NCBI GenBank assembly: GCA_022376925.1
Contig: JAIOJX010000004.1
Coordinates: 177,349,501-177,413,500 of the forward strand
DNA: 64,000 bases
Direction of reading: 5' to 3'
Source of the DNA: Tragulus kanchil
Taxonomy: Eukaryota; Chordata; Mammalia; Artiodactyla; Tragulidae
A model generated the notes under the pieces. The model had not been told where the DNA came from. It worked only from the letters and a program-made list of their open reading frames with translations, and did no database searches. The first letter of the stretch is position 1. The number at the start of each line of letters is the position of its first letter. Shown piece after piece: positions 24,456 to 36,490 of this stretch. The translations under genes were made by a program, and so were the position numbers.

Positions 24456-24635
24456 CTTTCTTTTATTTTACTTTCAGTTCCTGAAGCTGTTCTATTCCTT
24501 GATATTGCACATCGTTTACTAAACCATTCCAAGTTCTTTGGCTAATGAAGAGAGTACCAATAAACATAACACCTGTATAAACGTATCCATCATACACAAG
24601 TAAAACACAAATTTGAGTCCTATACCCAGAGTCAA

Positions 24636-24865
24636 GGGCTTCCTTGGTGGCTCAGCGGTAAAGAATCTGCCTGGAATGCAGAAGAGGCAGGAGACATGGG
24701 TTCGGCCCCTGGGTTGGGAAGATCCCCTGGAGAAGGGCATGGCACCCACTCAGTATTCTTGCTTGGAGAATCCCATGAATAGAGGAGTATGGTAGGCTGC
24801 AGTCCATAGGGTCGCAGAGCTGGATATGACTCAGGCGACTTAGCACTCAGGAACACAGAGTCCCT
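24636..24865 (+). mobile_element. Bov-tA SINE
   Basis: GGGCTTCCTTGGTGGCTCAG head, then the Bov-A part (GATCCCCTGGAGAAGGGCAT, CTTGGAGAATCCCATGAAT). The copy is at 25,734-25,963. Confidence 0.92.
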
Positions 24866-26151
24866 CTTTAACCCACTCGATTCAGGAATATACACAGGCT
24901 CCCTGTCTCTGAGCCTCTTATGGGATCCCCGCCTTGCAGCAGGCCCTCTTCAGCCTCTCGCGACCTAGGAGCTAGCGTTGCGTTTGCTCTAGTGTGTATT
25001 CTAGTCCATCAAAAATGCTTCCAGGCCTTCCTGCCCCAAACAAAGGCTGAGGAGATATTAATCTTACTCCTAGCTTCGTTATTTTACCTCCCTTTCTTTT
25101 CTTTCTTTTTTAAAACATTTATTTATTTGTCTGTATCGGGCCTTTGTGGCCACATGTGAACTCTTAGTTGCAGCATGTGGGGTCTAGCTTCCTGACCAGG
25201 GATTGACCCCGGGCACCCTGCATTGAGAGGGAAGAGGCTTAGCCACTCAACCACCAGGGAAGTCCCATCCTTTCTATTTTGAGGCGGGGGGGGGGCACTT
25301 CTATTGGACTTTCATTTATCTATTTTCATCCATCTTTGTTCTTTGGCCTGTGTGGGCCTCTCATCACAGTGGCCTCTCGTCGCAGAGCACCGACTGTGGG
25401 CACATGTGCTCCAGAGCTCTGGCTCAGTAGTTGGACACATCGGTTCAGCCACTCCGTGACACATGGTATCCTCCCAGGCCAGGGATCGAACCGGCGCCCC
25501 TTGCACTACAAGGCGGTGTCCTTACCCACTGGACCACCAGGGAAGTCCCCATTCTTTCTTTTATTTTACTTTCAGTTCCTGAAGCTGTTCTATTCCTTGA
25601 TATTGCACATCGTTTACTAAACCATTCCAAGTTCTTTGGCTAATGAAGAGAGTACCAATAAACATAACACCTGTATAAACGTATCCATCATACACAAGTA
25701 AAACACAAATTTGAGTCCTATACCCAGAGTCAAGGGCTTCCTTGGTGGCTCAGCGGTAAAGAATCTGCCTGGAATGCAGAAGAGGCAGGAGACATGGGTT
25801 CGGCCCCTGGGTTGGGAAGATCCCCTGGAGAAGGGCATGGCACCCACTCAGTATTCTTGCTTGGAGAATCCCATGAATAGAGGAGTATGGTAGGCTGCAG
25901 TCCATAGGGTCGCAGAGCTGGATATGACTCAGGCGACTTAGCACTCAGGAACACAGAGTCCCTCTTTAACCCACTCGATTCAGGAATATACACAGGCTCC
26001 CTGTCTCTGAGCCTCTTATGGGATCCCCGCCTTGCAGCAGGCCCTCTTCAGCCTCTCGCGACCTAGGAGCTAGCGTTGCGTTTGCTCTAGTGTGTATTCT
26101 AGTCCATCAAAAATGCTTCCAGGCCTTCCTGCCCCAAACAAAGGCTGAGGA

Positions 26152-26848
26152 GATATCAGACTCCCTCTCCTACACTCTCCAAGATCTTCTCCTGGAGCAG
26201 GGGTGGAGGGGAAGGCAGAATCAGGGAGGAGGAGAGGATTCTTGGTGACTGCCCTCTGCCCTACACGAGGCCCCAGCGTCCTGTTAGGGCAGCTGCCCAC
26301 CCTCATCTTTCAGCTTTGCAAGCCCAGTCGCTGCCTCCAACCCACACACGTTCTTTTGCATCAGTGTGAGAAAGCAATTTGCATCCAACCAGCAGGATTA
26401 AGTAAGATAGATGGAGACCGCCTGGCTGCCTTCTCATCTCAGAAACCCCTTTTATCTTTGAGAGGCCGCTGTGCAGAAGGCGGATAGAGCGGTCTTGTTT
26501 GACTGTGGCCCCTGCAGGCTGAGTTTCGGGTTTGTGGTCCGTCTGCCTTAGAGACACTGGGAATGTTGCAGGCTGAGCACCCGCACCGAAGCCCTGCCCC
26601 GCCATGAACCTTTACCCCGTGACATCCAGCTACTGCCTGGGCAGCTCTTCTAAGTGAGAGGGAGGACCAGGTCTGTTTGCAGTGCCTGGGGTGGGCATGG
26701 GGCCCCTGAGCCGTGCTATGGAAAATGGGATTCAGGCGGCATCAGGTGCATCTGGATGGCTGCTCTCTCACAGGGTCCCTCTTCTGGGATGAAAAGCTAC
26801 CAGAAGAGCAGGGAAGTGGGAGCTGGGCCTGTCCCAGAGCTGGGTGCC
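26152..26848. other. No recognised feature
   Basis: Unique, moderately GC-rich DNA on the way to a MIR at about 26,850. Nothing assigned. Confidence 0.5.
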
Positions 26849-26849
26849 G

Positions 26850-27190
26850 TCTTTGCCAACCTCAGTGACTTTACCAGCAAAATAGGTATTTAATATTACT
26901 GGGCTCACAGAGTTGTTGGGAGGATCAACTAATAATAGCGGGGTGTTTTAATCATCTCATTCCATGCTGGTCATTCTAAATGAGATGATTAAAGCACCGG
27001 CTATTATTATTTAATCTTCCTGATTACTCTGTGAGCCCAGTAATACTAAATGCCTTTTTTGTAGGTAAAGACACCGTGAGCCCAAGAACTCATTTAATCC
27101 TTACAACACTCTTAGTTATCATTATCCCCATTTTTCAGAGTAGGAAACTGAGGCTCAGAGAACGTAAGCAAGGTGTCCAAGTTCACAAAG
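26850..27190. mobile_element. Two MIR pieces flanking a palindrome
   Basis: The left piece reads forward (CCTCAGTGACTTTACCAGC to GAGTTGTTGGGAGGATC). The right piece, 27,085-27,190, reads in reverse (CTCATTTAATCCTTACAAC, GGAAACTGAGGCTCAGAGA). The palindrome between overlaps the left MIR. Confidence 0.65.
26885..27054. repeat. 170-bp imperfect palindrome
   Basis: Left arm 26,885-26,961 and right arm 26,979-27,054 are inverted copies around a 17-base loop. Paired blocks include ATTACTGGGCTCACAGAGT with its complement, AATAATAGC with GCTATTATT, and TTAATCATCTCATT with AATGAGATGATTAA. I estimate by eye about 80-85 percent pairing with small indels. Confidence 0.88.
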
Positions 27191-27232
27191 CCGGAGAGGG
27201 ACAGAGCAGTTATTTAGCCCAAGTAACCTGGT

Positions 27233-27435
27233 TCCCAGGTGGCACTAGGTGGTAAAGAATCCGCCTGCCAATTCAGGAGACACGGGTCCAATCCCTGGGT
27301 CAGGAAGATCCCCTGGAGAAGAAAAAGGCAACCCACTCCAGTATTCCTGACCGAAAAATTCCACGGACGGAGCCTGGTGGTCTACAGTCCATGGGGTCAC
27401 AAAGAGTCAGACACCACTGAGCACACATGCAGTCT
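27233..27435 (+). mobile_element. Bov-tA SINE
   Basis: Degraded head (GGTTCCCAGGTGGCACTAGG), GAATCCGCCTGCCAATTCAG, then the Bov-A unit through GTCAGACACCACTGAGCAC. Confidence 0.9.
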
Positions 27436-27523
27436 GGCCCCGGAGTCTATGCCCTGAGGCACTGGAGTTCTAAGACTTGGGGCGGTGCCTGGCACTGGGA
27501 GGCATGCATCAGAGGTAGACCAT

Positions 27524-29805
27524 GTTCTGATATCTGAGGCACTAGGCAGGATTCCTGGTTCCACTGAGGAGGCGACAGCAGAGGTGATTCTCTGGCTGCC
27601 CCGCCCTCTCCTTCCCCAGGTCACTGTTGCGGCCCTCCGGGCGCTGCCCCTGTCCACGTGCTTAGCACCTGGGGTTGCTGGCAACTCTTCCCTCCCACAG
27701 GCCAGCACTTAACATAGTTCTTGGTATATAACAGGTGCTTACTGTCTGCTTATGGCTTCCAGATGGCGCAGTGGTGAAAGACTGTCTGCCATTGCAGGCA
27801 GTGCAAGAGATGTGAGTTTGATCCCTGGGTCGGGAAGATCCCTTGGAGGAGGGCACAGCAACCCACCCAGTTTTCTTGCCTGCAAAATCCCGTGGACAGA
27901 GGAGCCTGGCAGGCTACAGTCCATGAGGTCACACAATAGTTCGACATGATTAAGCACGCATATGCACTTAATGTTTACTTAAATGCTCTTTCTTCTTTGT
28001 TTTGCACTGGAGCCAAGAGTGTCATCAGGGAGGAGGTGAACTGATGGCTAGGTGGCCTTGCCCTCCTCCTAGTGGCCTAGCCAGAGATTGCCCTTTCTAA
28101 GCTCTTCTGCTTGTTGGTACTCGTGTCAAGCAGGTTGTTTTTCAGGGCTTTTAAAAAAATATCTTGATATGCTCAATCTTGCTTATTATTAGAGAAGTGC
28201 AAATCAAAACTACAATGAGATATTACTTCACACCCGTCAGAATGGCCATCATCCACAAATTGACAGACAATAAATGTTGGAGAGGGTGTGGAGAAAAGGG
28301 AACAGTCTTGCATTGCTTGTGGGAATGTAAATTGATACAGCTGCTATGGAAGACAGCATGGGGATTCCTTAAAAACATAGAAGTACCATATGACCCAGCA
28401 ATCCCACTCTTAGGCTTATACCCTGATGAAATCAAAACTGAAAGAGGCACCTGTACCCCAATGTTCATTGCAGATCTCTATACAATAGCTAGAACATGGA
28501 AGCAACCTAGATGTCCATTGACGAATGAATGGATAAAAAAACTTTGCTACATATATATAATGGAGTACTTCTCAACTGTACAAAGAAATGCAGAAGAATC
28601 AGCCCTAATGAGGTGGCTGGATCTAGAACCTATCATAAAAAGTGAAGTAAGTCAAAAAGATAAAGACAAGTACAGTATAACACATAGTTCTGGTATCTGA
28701 ACTAGGCAGGATTCCTGCTTTTTTGGCTGCCCGCTCCCCCAGCATGTTGCGCCTCCGCGCTGCCCCTGTCCACGTGCTTAGCACCTGGGGTTGCTGGCAA
28801 CTCTTCCCTCCCACAGGCCAGCACTTAACATAGTTCTTGGTATATAACAGGTGCTTACTGTCTGCTTATGGCTTCCAGATGGCGCAGTGGTGAAAGACTG
28901 TCTGCCATTGCAGGCAGTGCAAGAGATGTGAGTTTGATCCCTGGGTCGGGAAGATCCCTTGGAGGAGGGCACAGCAACCCACCCAGTTTTCTTGCCTGCA
29001 AAATCCCGTGGACAGAGGAGCCTGGCAGGCTACAGTCCATGAGGTCACACAATAGTTCGACATGATTAAGCACGCATATGCACTTAATGTTTACTTAAAT
29101 GCTCTTTCTTCTTTGTTTTGCACTGGAGCCAAGAGTGTCATCAGGGAGGAGGTGAACTGATGGCTAGGTGGCCTTGCCCTCCTCCTAGTGGCCTAGCCAG
29201 AGATTGCCCTTTCTAAGCTCTTCTGCTTGTTGGTACTCGTGTCAAGCAGGTTGTTTTTCAGGGCTTTTAAAAAAATATCTTGATATGCTCAATCTTGCTT
29301 ATTATTAGAGAAGTGCAAATCAAAACTACAATGAGATATTACTTCACACCCGTCAGAATGGCCATCATCCACAAATTGACAGACAATAAATGTTGGAGAG
29401 GGTGTGGAGAAAAGGGAACAGTCTTGCATTGCTTGTGGGAATGTAAATTGATACAGCTGCTATGGAAGACAGCATGGGGATTCCTTAAAAACATAGAAGT
29501 ACCATATGACCCAGCAATCCCACTCTTAGGCTTATACCCTGATGAAATCAAAACTGAAAGAGGCACCTGTACCCCAATGTTCATTGCAGATCTCTATACA
29601 ATAGCTAGAACATGGAAGCAACCTAGATGTCCATTGACGAATGAATGGATAAAAAAACTTTGCTACATATATATAATGGAGTACTTCTCAACTGTACAAA
29701 GAAATGCAGAAGAATCAGCCCTAATGAGGTGGCTGGATCTAGAACCTATCATAAAAAGTGAAGTAAGTCAAAAAGATAAAGACATGTACAGTATACTAAC
29801 ACATA
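27524..29805. repeat. Direct duplication 8 (27524-28686 / 28687-29805)
   Basis: The start of the second copy is poor: about 40 bases are missing and scrambled in 28,700-28,760 compared with 27,540-27,645, after which the copies agree closely. The first copy breaks inside L1 ORF2, nine codons from its end. Confidence 0.95.
27752..27960 (+). mobile_element. Bov-tA SINE
   Basis: GGCTTCCAGATGGCGCAGTG head, GTTTGATCCCTGGGTCGGG, then Bov-A through CAATAGTTCGACATG. The copy is at 28,868-29,076. Confidence 0.92.
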
Positions 29806-30150
29806 TATGTGGAATCTAGTTCAGAGGGTAATGGTAACACACGCAGTGAAGTGATGGAAAAACAGACATAGAGAACAGACATATGGACATTGTGGGGAAT
29901 GAACAGTGGGTGGGAGGCATAGAGGGAGTAACATGGAAACCTATATTATCATATGTGAAAAAGATAGCTATTGTCATTGCCTTGAGGGAACAGGAGATGC
30001 TACAGGAGTGGGGTGCCTGGAGGGGTGGGATGGGGGGTACTGGGAGAGGGGAGGGTGCCAGGGATATGCATATGACTGATCTGGGAACATACACGTCTGT
30101 GAACAACAAAACTGTAAAAATTAAAAAAAAATAAAATTAAATAATTAAAA
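28170..30150 (+). mobile_element. 5'-truncated L1: ORF2 C-terminus and 3' UTR
   Basis: Encodes the last roughly 175 residues of an L1 ORF2 protein, with [40 protein letters not shown] and NEWIKK landmarks, ending at 29,819 (frame from 29,280). A 3' UTR and A-rich tail near 30,120-30,150 follow. ATATCTTGATA at 28,159-28,170 and 30,154-30,164 marks the target-site duplication. Bases 28,170-28,686 are the first copy of duplication 8, and the 3' end recurs at 30,684-31,250. Once duplicates are removed the insertion is about 0.9 kb. Non-functional. Confidence 0.9.
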
Positions 30151-31745
30151 AATATATCTTGATAACTGGTATTATTTTCCAACACAAAGCAAATGAATAC
30201 TTTTAAAAAAAGGAATTTGAACATGATGGCAACTTTGAAAATGAAAGTTCTTCATAAGCTGCACTTCCAAGTGTGGCACCTGCTTTGGCATCTCCTGGGA
30301 ACTGGTCAGAAATGCAGAGTCTCAGGTCTCTCCCGGCTTGACCCGCCAAATGGGAGCCTGCATTTTGACCGGATCCCACTGACTCACAGGCTCCTGAGAG
30401 TGAGAAGAGTCGGCTGCAGCCCTGTTCTACGCTCTCCCGGCTAAGACCCCGATGTCACCATTTGTGTGTGCCCTTGAGAGCCTTTTAAAAAGCACACTCT
30501 TCTAACCTCTTCCAGTAAATTACCTGCAATTTTCAGGCTTCGTCTAAAACCAAAACCCTCCTCAACATCATTCAGCAGGAAGCTAATAAAGACATCATTA
30601 TCTTGTCTGTTGGCTGCCACTCTTGCCCCCCTCCACCCAGAACCACACCTCTTAGGCTTATACCCCAAGGGGTTCCCCATTTGCAGATCTCTATACAATA
30701 GCTAGAACATGGAAGCAACCTAGATGTCCATTGACGAATGAATGGATAAAAAAACTTTGCTACATATATATAATGGAGTACTTCTCAACTGTACAAAGAA
30801 ATGCAGAAGAATCAGCCCTAATGAGGTGGCTGGATCTAGAACCTATCATAAAAAGTGAAGTAAGTCAAAAAGATAAAGACATGTACAGTATACTAACACA
30901 TATATGTGGAATCTAGTTCAGAGGGTAATGGTAACACACGCAGTGAAGTGATGGAAAAACAGACATAGAGAACAGACATATGGACATTGTGGGGAATGAA
31001 CAGTGGGTGGGAGGCATAGAGGGAGTAACATGGAAACCTATATTATCATATGTGAAAAAGATAGCTATTGTCATTGCCTTGAGGGAACAGGAGATGCTAC
31101 AGGAGTGGGGTGCCTGGAGGGGTGGGATGGGGGGTACTGGGAGAGGGGAGGGTGCCAGGGATATGCATATGACTGATCTGGGAACATACACGTCTGTGAA
31201 CAACAAAACTGTAAAAATTAAAAAAAAATAAAATTAAATAATTAAAAAATATATCTTGATAACTGGTATTATTTTCCAACACAAAGCAAATGAATACTTT
31301 TAAAAAAAGGAATTTGAACATGATGGCAACTTTGAAAATGAAAGTTCTTCATAAGCTGCACTTCCAAGTGTGGCACCTGCTTTGGCATCTCCTGGGAACT
31401 GGTCAGAAATGCAGAGTCTCAGGTCTCTCCCGGCTTGACCCGCCAAATGGGAGCCTGCATTTTGACCGGATCCCACTGACTCACAGGCTCCTGAGAGTGA
31501 GAAGAGTCGGCTGCAGCCCTGTTCTACGCTCTCCCGGCTAAGACCCCGATGTCACCATTTGTGTGTGCCCTTGAGAGCCTTTTAAAAAGCACACTCTTCT
31601 AACCTCTTCCAGTAAATTACCTGCAATTTTCAGGCTTCGTCTAAAACCAAAACCCTCCTCAACATCATTCAGCAGGAAGCTAATAAAGACATCATTATCT
31701 TGTCTGTTGGCTGCCACTCTTGCCCCACCTCCAACCCCAGAAGCC
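29523..31745. repeat. Direct duplication 9 (29523-30647 / 30648-31745)
   Basis: Overlaps the tail of duplication 8, so bases 29,523-29,805 belong to both. The beginning of the second copy (30,648-30,684) is a garbled version of 29,523-29,587 with about 30 bases missing. The unit contains the L1 3' end and unique DNA. Confidence 0.94.
30165..30640. other. No recognised feature
   Basis: Unique DNA after the L1 insertion. Duplicated at 31,262-31,740. Confidence 0.5.
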
Positions 31746-32190
31746 ATGGTGGTGGTTCTAAAACATAAACCGATGATCACATCACTCCCCTGCTAAGATG
31801 CCTGCGGTGCCTTTCCACCATCCTGGGAGCATTGTCCCCACCCTCCTCTGCTTCCTGCTTCTGACACATTGACCTTCTCTCTTGGTCCATCTGGGTCTTC
31901 TGTGCCTGGATGCCCTTTCCTCCTTCCTTCTAGCTGGTTCCTTTTCATCCTTCATATCTCAGCTTAAATGTCACCTGCTAAGAGGCGTGAAATGAAATGA
32001 CCGCATAGGGAAAGCATGCCTTTGCTCTTTCTCACAGCTCATGTCTGTCACCAACCATGGTCAGAACTGTCTCCCTAGAGGAGTGTAAACCCCACGAGGG
32101 CAGGGACCATCTCACCTGCTCATTCTCCCTTGGACTGTTGTGCTTGGAACAGGATTTCAATGCATGTCTGTTGAATTGATGCTTGCTTTC
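31740..32190 (-). mobile_element. L2-like relic
   Basis: GATCACATCACTCCCCTGCT, TCATATCTCAGCTTAAATGT, CCCACGAGGGCAGGGACCAT and TGTCTGTTGAATTGATG follow the order of an L2-type 3' region. The orientation call is tentative. The copy is at 32,940-33,300. Confidence 0.6.
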
Positions 32191-32366
32191 TAGAGACCAC
32201 GCACCTGAACACCATCACATTGTGTTGCTGAAATTATAAAAATAATAGATCCTAATTATATATATATGTATATTTAAACTTTGCAGAAACTCTGCAGAAA
32301 GGAATAAATGAAAAGTAACATCCTTTTCCTCCTCAGTTCCTTCCAAGTGCAAAAATAACCAGAGAG

Positions 32367-32550
32367 GAACTTCCCTGGCAGTCCAGTGGTTGAGAATCTG
32401 CCCTCCATTGCATAGGATGTGGGTTCAATTCCTAGCCCAGCAACTAAGATCCCCCATGCCACAGGGCAACCAAGTCCACACAAGGCAACTACTAAGCCCC
32501 TGAGCTCTAGAGCCCACAGTAACAAAGACCCAGCGCAGCCAAAAAAAAAA
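32367..32550 (+). mobile_element. CHR-type SINE
   Basis: GAACTTCCCTGGCAGTCCAG head, GGGTTCAATTCCTAGCCC, CAACTACTAAGCCCCTGAG and a poly-A end. The copy is at 33,483-33,668. Confidence 0.9.
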
Positions 32551-32574
32551 AAAGGTAACCACTGATAGTTTATA

Positions 32575-32815
32575 TTTTGTTGCCTTTCAAACCTGACGCA
32601 AAGAAATGACTCATTAGAAAAAAACCTGATGCTGGGAAAAGTAGGAGGCAGAAGGAAAAAAGGGCTGACAGAGGACAAGATAGTTGAATGGCATCACTGA
32701 CCCAATGGACACGAGTCTGAGCAAACTCTGGGAGATGGTGAAGGACAGGGAAGCCTGGTGTGCTGCAGGCTGTGGGGCTGCAAAGAGTCAGACACGACTG
32801 AGCTAAACTGAATGC
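32575..32815 (+). mobile_element. BovB LINE 3' end
   Basis: GATGCTGGGAAAAGTAGGAG, GAATGGCATCACTGACCCAA, CTCTGGGAGATGGTGAAGG and CAAAGAGTCAGACACGACTG match the sense BovB 3' end. The copy is at 33,690-33,935. Confidence 0.88.
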
Positions 32816-32861
32816 TGTGGAACCCTTTAAAAGCCACACTAATAAGATCATGCTACAACTA

Positions 32862-34400
32862 TTAAATGTTTGGCAACATGCTTTTCTTTAAAATTGTGGT
32901 AAAATTCATATACCGTAAAATGTACCATCTTCCTGCTTCTGACATCCTTGTACCCACCCTCCTCTGCTTCCTGCTTCTGACACATTGACCTTCTCTCTTG
33001 GTCCATCTGGGTCTTCTGTGCCTGGATGCCCTTTCCTCCTTCCTTCTAGCTGGTTCCTTTTCATCCTTCATATCTCAGCTTAAATGTCACCTGCTAAGAG
33101 GCGTGAAATGAAATGACCGCATAGGGAAAGCATGCCTTTGCTCTTTCTCACAGCTCATGTCTGTCACCAACCATGGTCAGAACTGTCTCCCTAGAGGAGT
33201 GTAAACCCCACGAGGGCAGGGACCATCTCACCTGCTCATTCTCCCTTGGACTGTTGTGCTTGGAACAGGATTTCAATGCATGTCTGTTGAATTGATGCTT
33301 GCTTTCTAGAGACCACGCACCTGAACACCATCACATTGTGTTGCTGAAATTATAAAAATAATAGATCCTAATTATATATATATGTATATTTAAACTTTGC
33401 AGAAACTCTGCAGAAAGGAATAAATGAAAAGTAACATCCTTTTCCTCCTCAGTTCCTTCCAAGTGCAAAAATAACCAGAGAGGAACTTCCCTGGCAGTCC
33501 AGTGGTTGAGAATCTGCCCTCCATTGCATAGGATGTGGGTTCAATTCCTAGCCCAGCAACTAAGATCCCCCATGCCACAGGGCAACCAAGTCCACACAAG
33601 GCAACTACTAAGCCCCTGAGCTCTAGAGCCCACAGTAACAAAGACCCAGCGCAGCCAAAAAAAAAAAAGGTAACCACTGATAGTTTATATTTTGTTGCCT
33701 TTCAAACCTGACGCAAAGAAATGACTCATTAGAAAAAAACCTGATGCTGGGAAAAGTAGGAGGCAGAAGGAAAAAAGGGCTGACAGAGGACAAGATAGTT
33801 GAATGGCATCACTGACCCAATGGACACGAGTCTGAGCAAACTCTGGGAGATGGTGAAGGACAGGGAAGCCTGGTGTGCTGCAGGCTGTGGGGCTGCAAAG
33901 AGTCAGACACGACTGAGCTAAACTGAATGCTGTGGAACCCTTTAAAAGCCACACTAATAAGATCATGCTACAACTATTAAATGTTTGGCAACATGCTTTT
34001 CTTTAAAATTGTGGTAAAATTCATATACCGTAAAATGTACCATCTTAACCATTTTTTAAAAATTTTGGCCTCTTTTTATTGATTTTCCACTTATTTTTCA
34101 TCTATCTTTGTTCTTCGGCCTGTGTGGGCCTCCCATCGCAGTGGCCTCTGTTGCAGAGCACTGGCTCCGGGCGCACGCGCTCCAGAGCGCTGGCTCCTAA
34201 TTGGACACACCGGTCCAGCCGCTCCGCTCCTCCGCCTGTGGGATCATCCCGGGCCAGGGAAGGAACCGGCGCCCCTTGCACTGCAACGTGGTGTCCTTAC
34301 CCACTGGACCACCAGGGAAGCCCCCATCTTAACCATTTTTAAGTGGACAGTTCAGTCAGGTTAAGTACGTTCATGCTGATGTGCAGTCATTCTCCAGACG
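32862..34400 (-). mobile_element. L1 3' fragment split by the duplication and a SINE
   Basis: AAAATTGTGGTAAAATTCAT and ACCGTAAAATGTACCATCTT, then, after the SINE, TTAAGTGGACAGTTCAGTCA and CATTCTCCAGACGTGAAACT. Bases 32,862-32,931 are repeated at 33,976-34,045. Confidence 0.75.
34059..34323 (-). mobile_element. Young CHR-like SINE with TSD
   Basis: TTTTGGCCTCTTTTTATTGA, CATCTATCTTTGTTCTTCGG, GCGCACGCGCTCCAGAGCGC and head CCACCAGGGAAGCCCC. It is flanked by CCATCTTAACCATTTTT at 34,042-34,058 and 34,325-34,341, splitting an L1 3' sequence. Many CpGs are retained. Confidence 0.94.
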
Positions 34401-35390
34401 TGAAACTCTACCTTCCCACCTACGCCTCCGCCAGCAGCTCTTGGAGCCCCAGGGACAGGCCTCCAAGGGAGGAGAGAAGCCTAGCAGGTGAGTTGGTGGC
34501 AAGACGGGGAATCGAGCTGCTGCTACCGGTACACACAGGAGGAAGTCAAATTCAAAAACCATATAATGAGTGGACTTGGGAAGCAGCTCGTTGCTGTGGC
34601 AACCCCATTCCCCAGCTACCAGGAGTCGGGTGGGGGTGGGGTGGGGTTCCTTCTTTCTTCTGAACTTGGCAGGATTGCCTCTCCCCTCAACATTAGTTCA
34701 GAAAGACAGACCTAGGTGTGCTTTTATTGAGGTCAGTGCGCAGCTTCTGACAGTGACTCCTCTGTCACTGACCCGCTGTGATCCTCAGCGGTCCTCTCCA
34801 GGCAAGCCCCGTTCCCACAGTAGACAGATGACCTGGGTATGTCTCCCTGGACCCTGATGTAATGGGGCCCCTAAAGGTGCCAGGTGGGCTGAGTCTCCAA
34901 GGAGACTGTTCTTTTCCCTTCATAAGAAAAGCTATTCCAGGCTTTTGTTTCTTTAAGAACTCCAAAGGTCAAGGTCAGGGGAAGCCTGCTTGAGCTGGCC
35001 TTTTAAACCAGTCTCCGGTTCTAAGTCATTTCGCTTGGCTTCCTGCCCGGTATTTAACCCTGAAAGTGCTGATGGGGTTAGACCTGGGAGAGGGGGGCGG
35101 CAGATACTGGCTGAATTGGGTTAAATTACTTTCACCGGTTCCTGCATCAGTACCAGACACATGGTGTACACGCCCTCGCCTGATCCTTTTAACCACTCAG
35201 GAAGGTGGGAATTATCATCCCTTTAAGGCTCCAAAGCTTAAGTGCTTTGCCCAAGATTTCCGTGCAGGAGTATGAAGGGGCCTCTGCCTGGGTCTCCAGC
35301 TCATGTTCCCCACCTCCACTCCCGGGAAACAATTTAGAGAAGAGAACCCGGCAGTGGAGGGCTGGTTCCTCCAGAACGAATGGCAGCCAG
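34401..35390. other. No recognised feature
   Basis: Unique DNA. Overlapping short frames on both strands show no known domain. Confidence 0.5.
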
Positions 35391-35419
35391 CTTTAATCTC
35401 CCTCAAAGCAAAGCGGTCA

Positions 35420-35640
35420 CGGCTTCCCAGGAGGCTCAGATGGTAAAGAATCCACTTGTCAATTCAGGAGACCCCGGAGACGTGGGCTCCATCCCTGGGT
35501 CGGGAAGATCCCCTGGAGAAGGATATGGTAACCCACTCCAGGATTCTTGCCTGGAAAATCCCACGGACAGAGGAGCCTAGTGGGCTACAGTCCAAGGGGT
35601 CGCAAAAAGAGTTGGACATGGCTTAGCAACTAAACAACAA
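35420..35640 (+). mobile_element. Bov-tA SINE
   Basis: GGCTTCCCAGGAGGCTCAGA head, CATCCCTGGGTCGGGAAGAT, Bov-A part, then AACTAAACAACAACAA. The copy is at 36,520-36,740. Confidence 0.93.
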
Positions 35641-36490
35641 CAAAGCAGAGGGGTCTATGGGGACTTGATCCACCAGCACCACCTGTCCCTTCTTCCTTTA
35701 ATCAATCAGTGGGCTAAGCGGGGGCACATGGGATGCGGAGGTTCTGCTCCAAACCAGCTGTGGCTCCTGACCTGGACTGAACCCAGCCTCAAAACACGAA
35801 CATGGCAAAATGGTGCCTCTGGGTTTTGTTTGTGTTTCATACAAATACGTAGCGCTGTGGGGAGGATTGAACAGACTGAGGGGGCCCGGGTCTCAGTCTG
35901 TTACTACTTTTCTGTTAAAATCCAACAGTCCAGGTCTCTTACCGGGTGCTGCTTCCCCTTAGCCTCCGGGGGATGTGACAGTATTGATTTGTACGAGTGA
36001 ATTTGACTTTTCTGCATCCTCTCCCCGAGGCAATCATCCCTGGAGAGCCCCTGGAGACTCTTTCTCCACTCACACACATTGTATCTTCAGGCTCCCAGGA
36101 ATCCTCTGCTGCAAGCCCTGACCTACCCTCTCCGGCTGCTGCAGAAGTGTTGCTCCCTGGGCTTCAGAGCGGTAACTGGGTGATTGTGGCCTGGGGAGCA
36201 GGAGCACAGGTTAATATTCAAGGAAGATAATGTCAGATTACATAGCTTCCCAGTTTCCTGTGACTGAGCTGAAGAGCCCCTGCCCTCCTGTGGGGAAGTT
36301 GAAGGAACCCTAATTTGCCGATTCATGGTGCCACAGCATCTTCCAGCTTAATTTGTCTCCCATGGATGACTCAGTCTCTTAGGGTACACGCTCAGTCCTT
36401 TGAGTTTCTCCTCCTTTGGCTGCCACTGTCCATGATGGTGCTCGCTGGGTCCACAGAGTGGTCCCGAGGGCCTTTGGAGTGCCCTGACAC
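35641..36490. other. No recognised feature
   Basis: Unique DNA, duplicated at 36,741-37,593. No exon or repeat identified. Confidence 0.5.

Larger units (their letters stand above)
23956..26151. repeat. Direct duplication 7 (23956-25053 / 25054-26151)
   Basis: 1.098-kb copies, essentially identical, meeting at a 6-base microhomology (AGATAT). The unit holds a CHR-type SINE, a young SINE and a Bov-tA. Confidence 0.97.
31817..34045. repeat. Direct duplication 10 (31817-32931 / 32932-34045)
   Basis: 1.115-kb copies meeting at a short ACCATC homology. The first 25 bases of the second copy are garbled. The unit contains an L2 relic, a CHR-type SINE, a BovB end and the start of an old L1. Confidence 0.96.
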
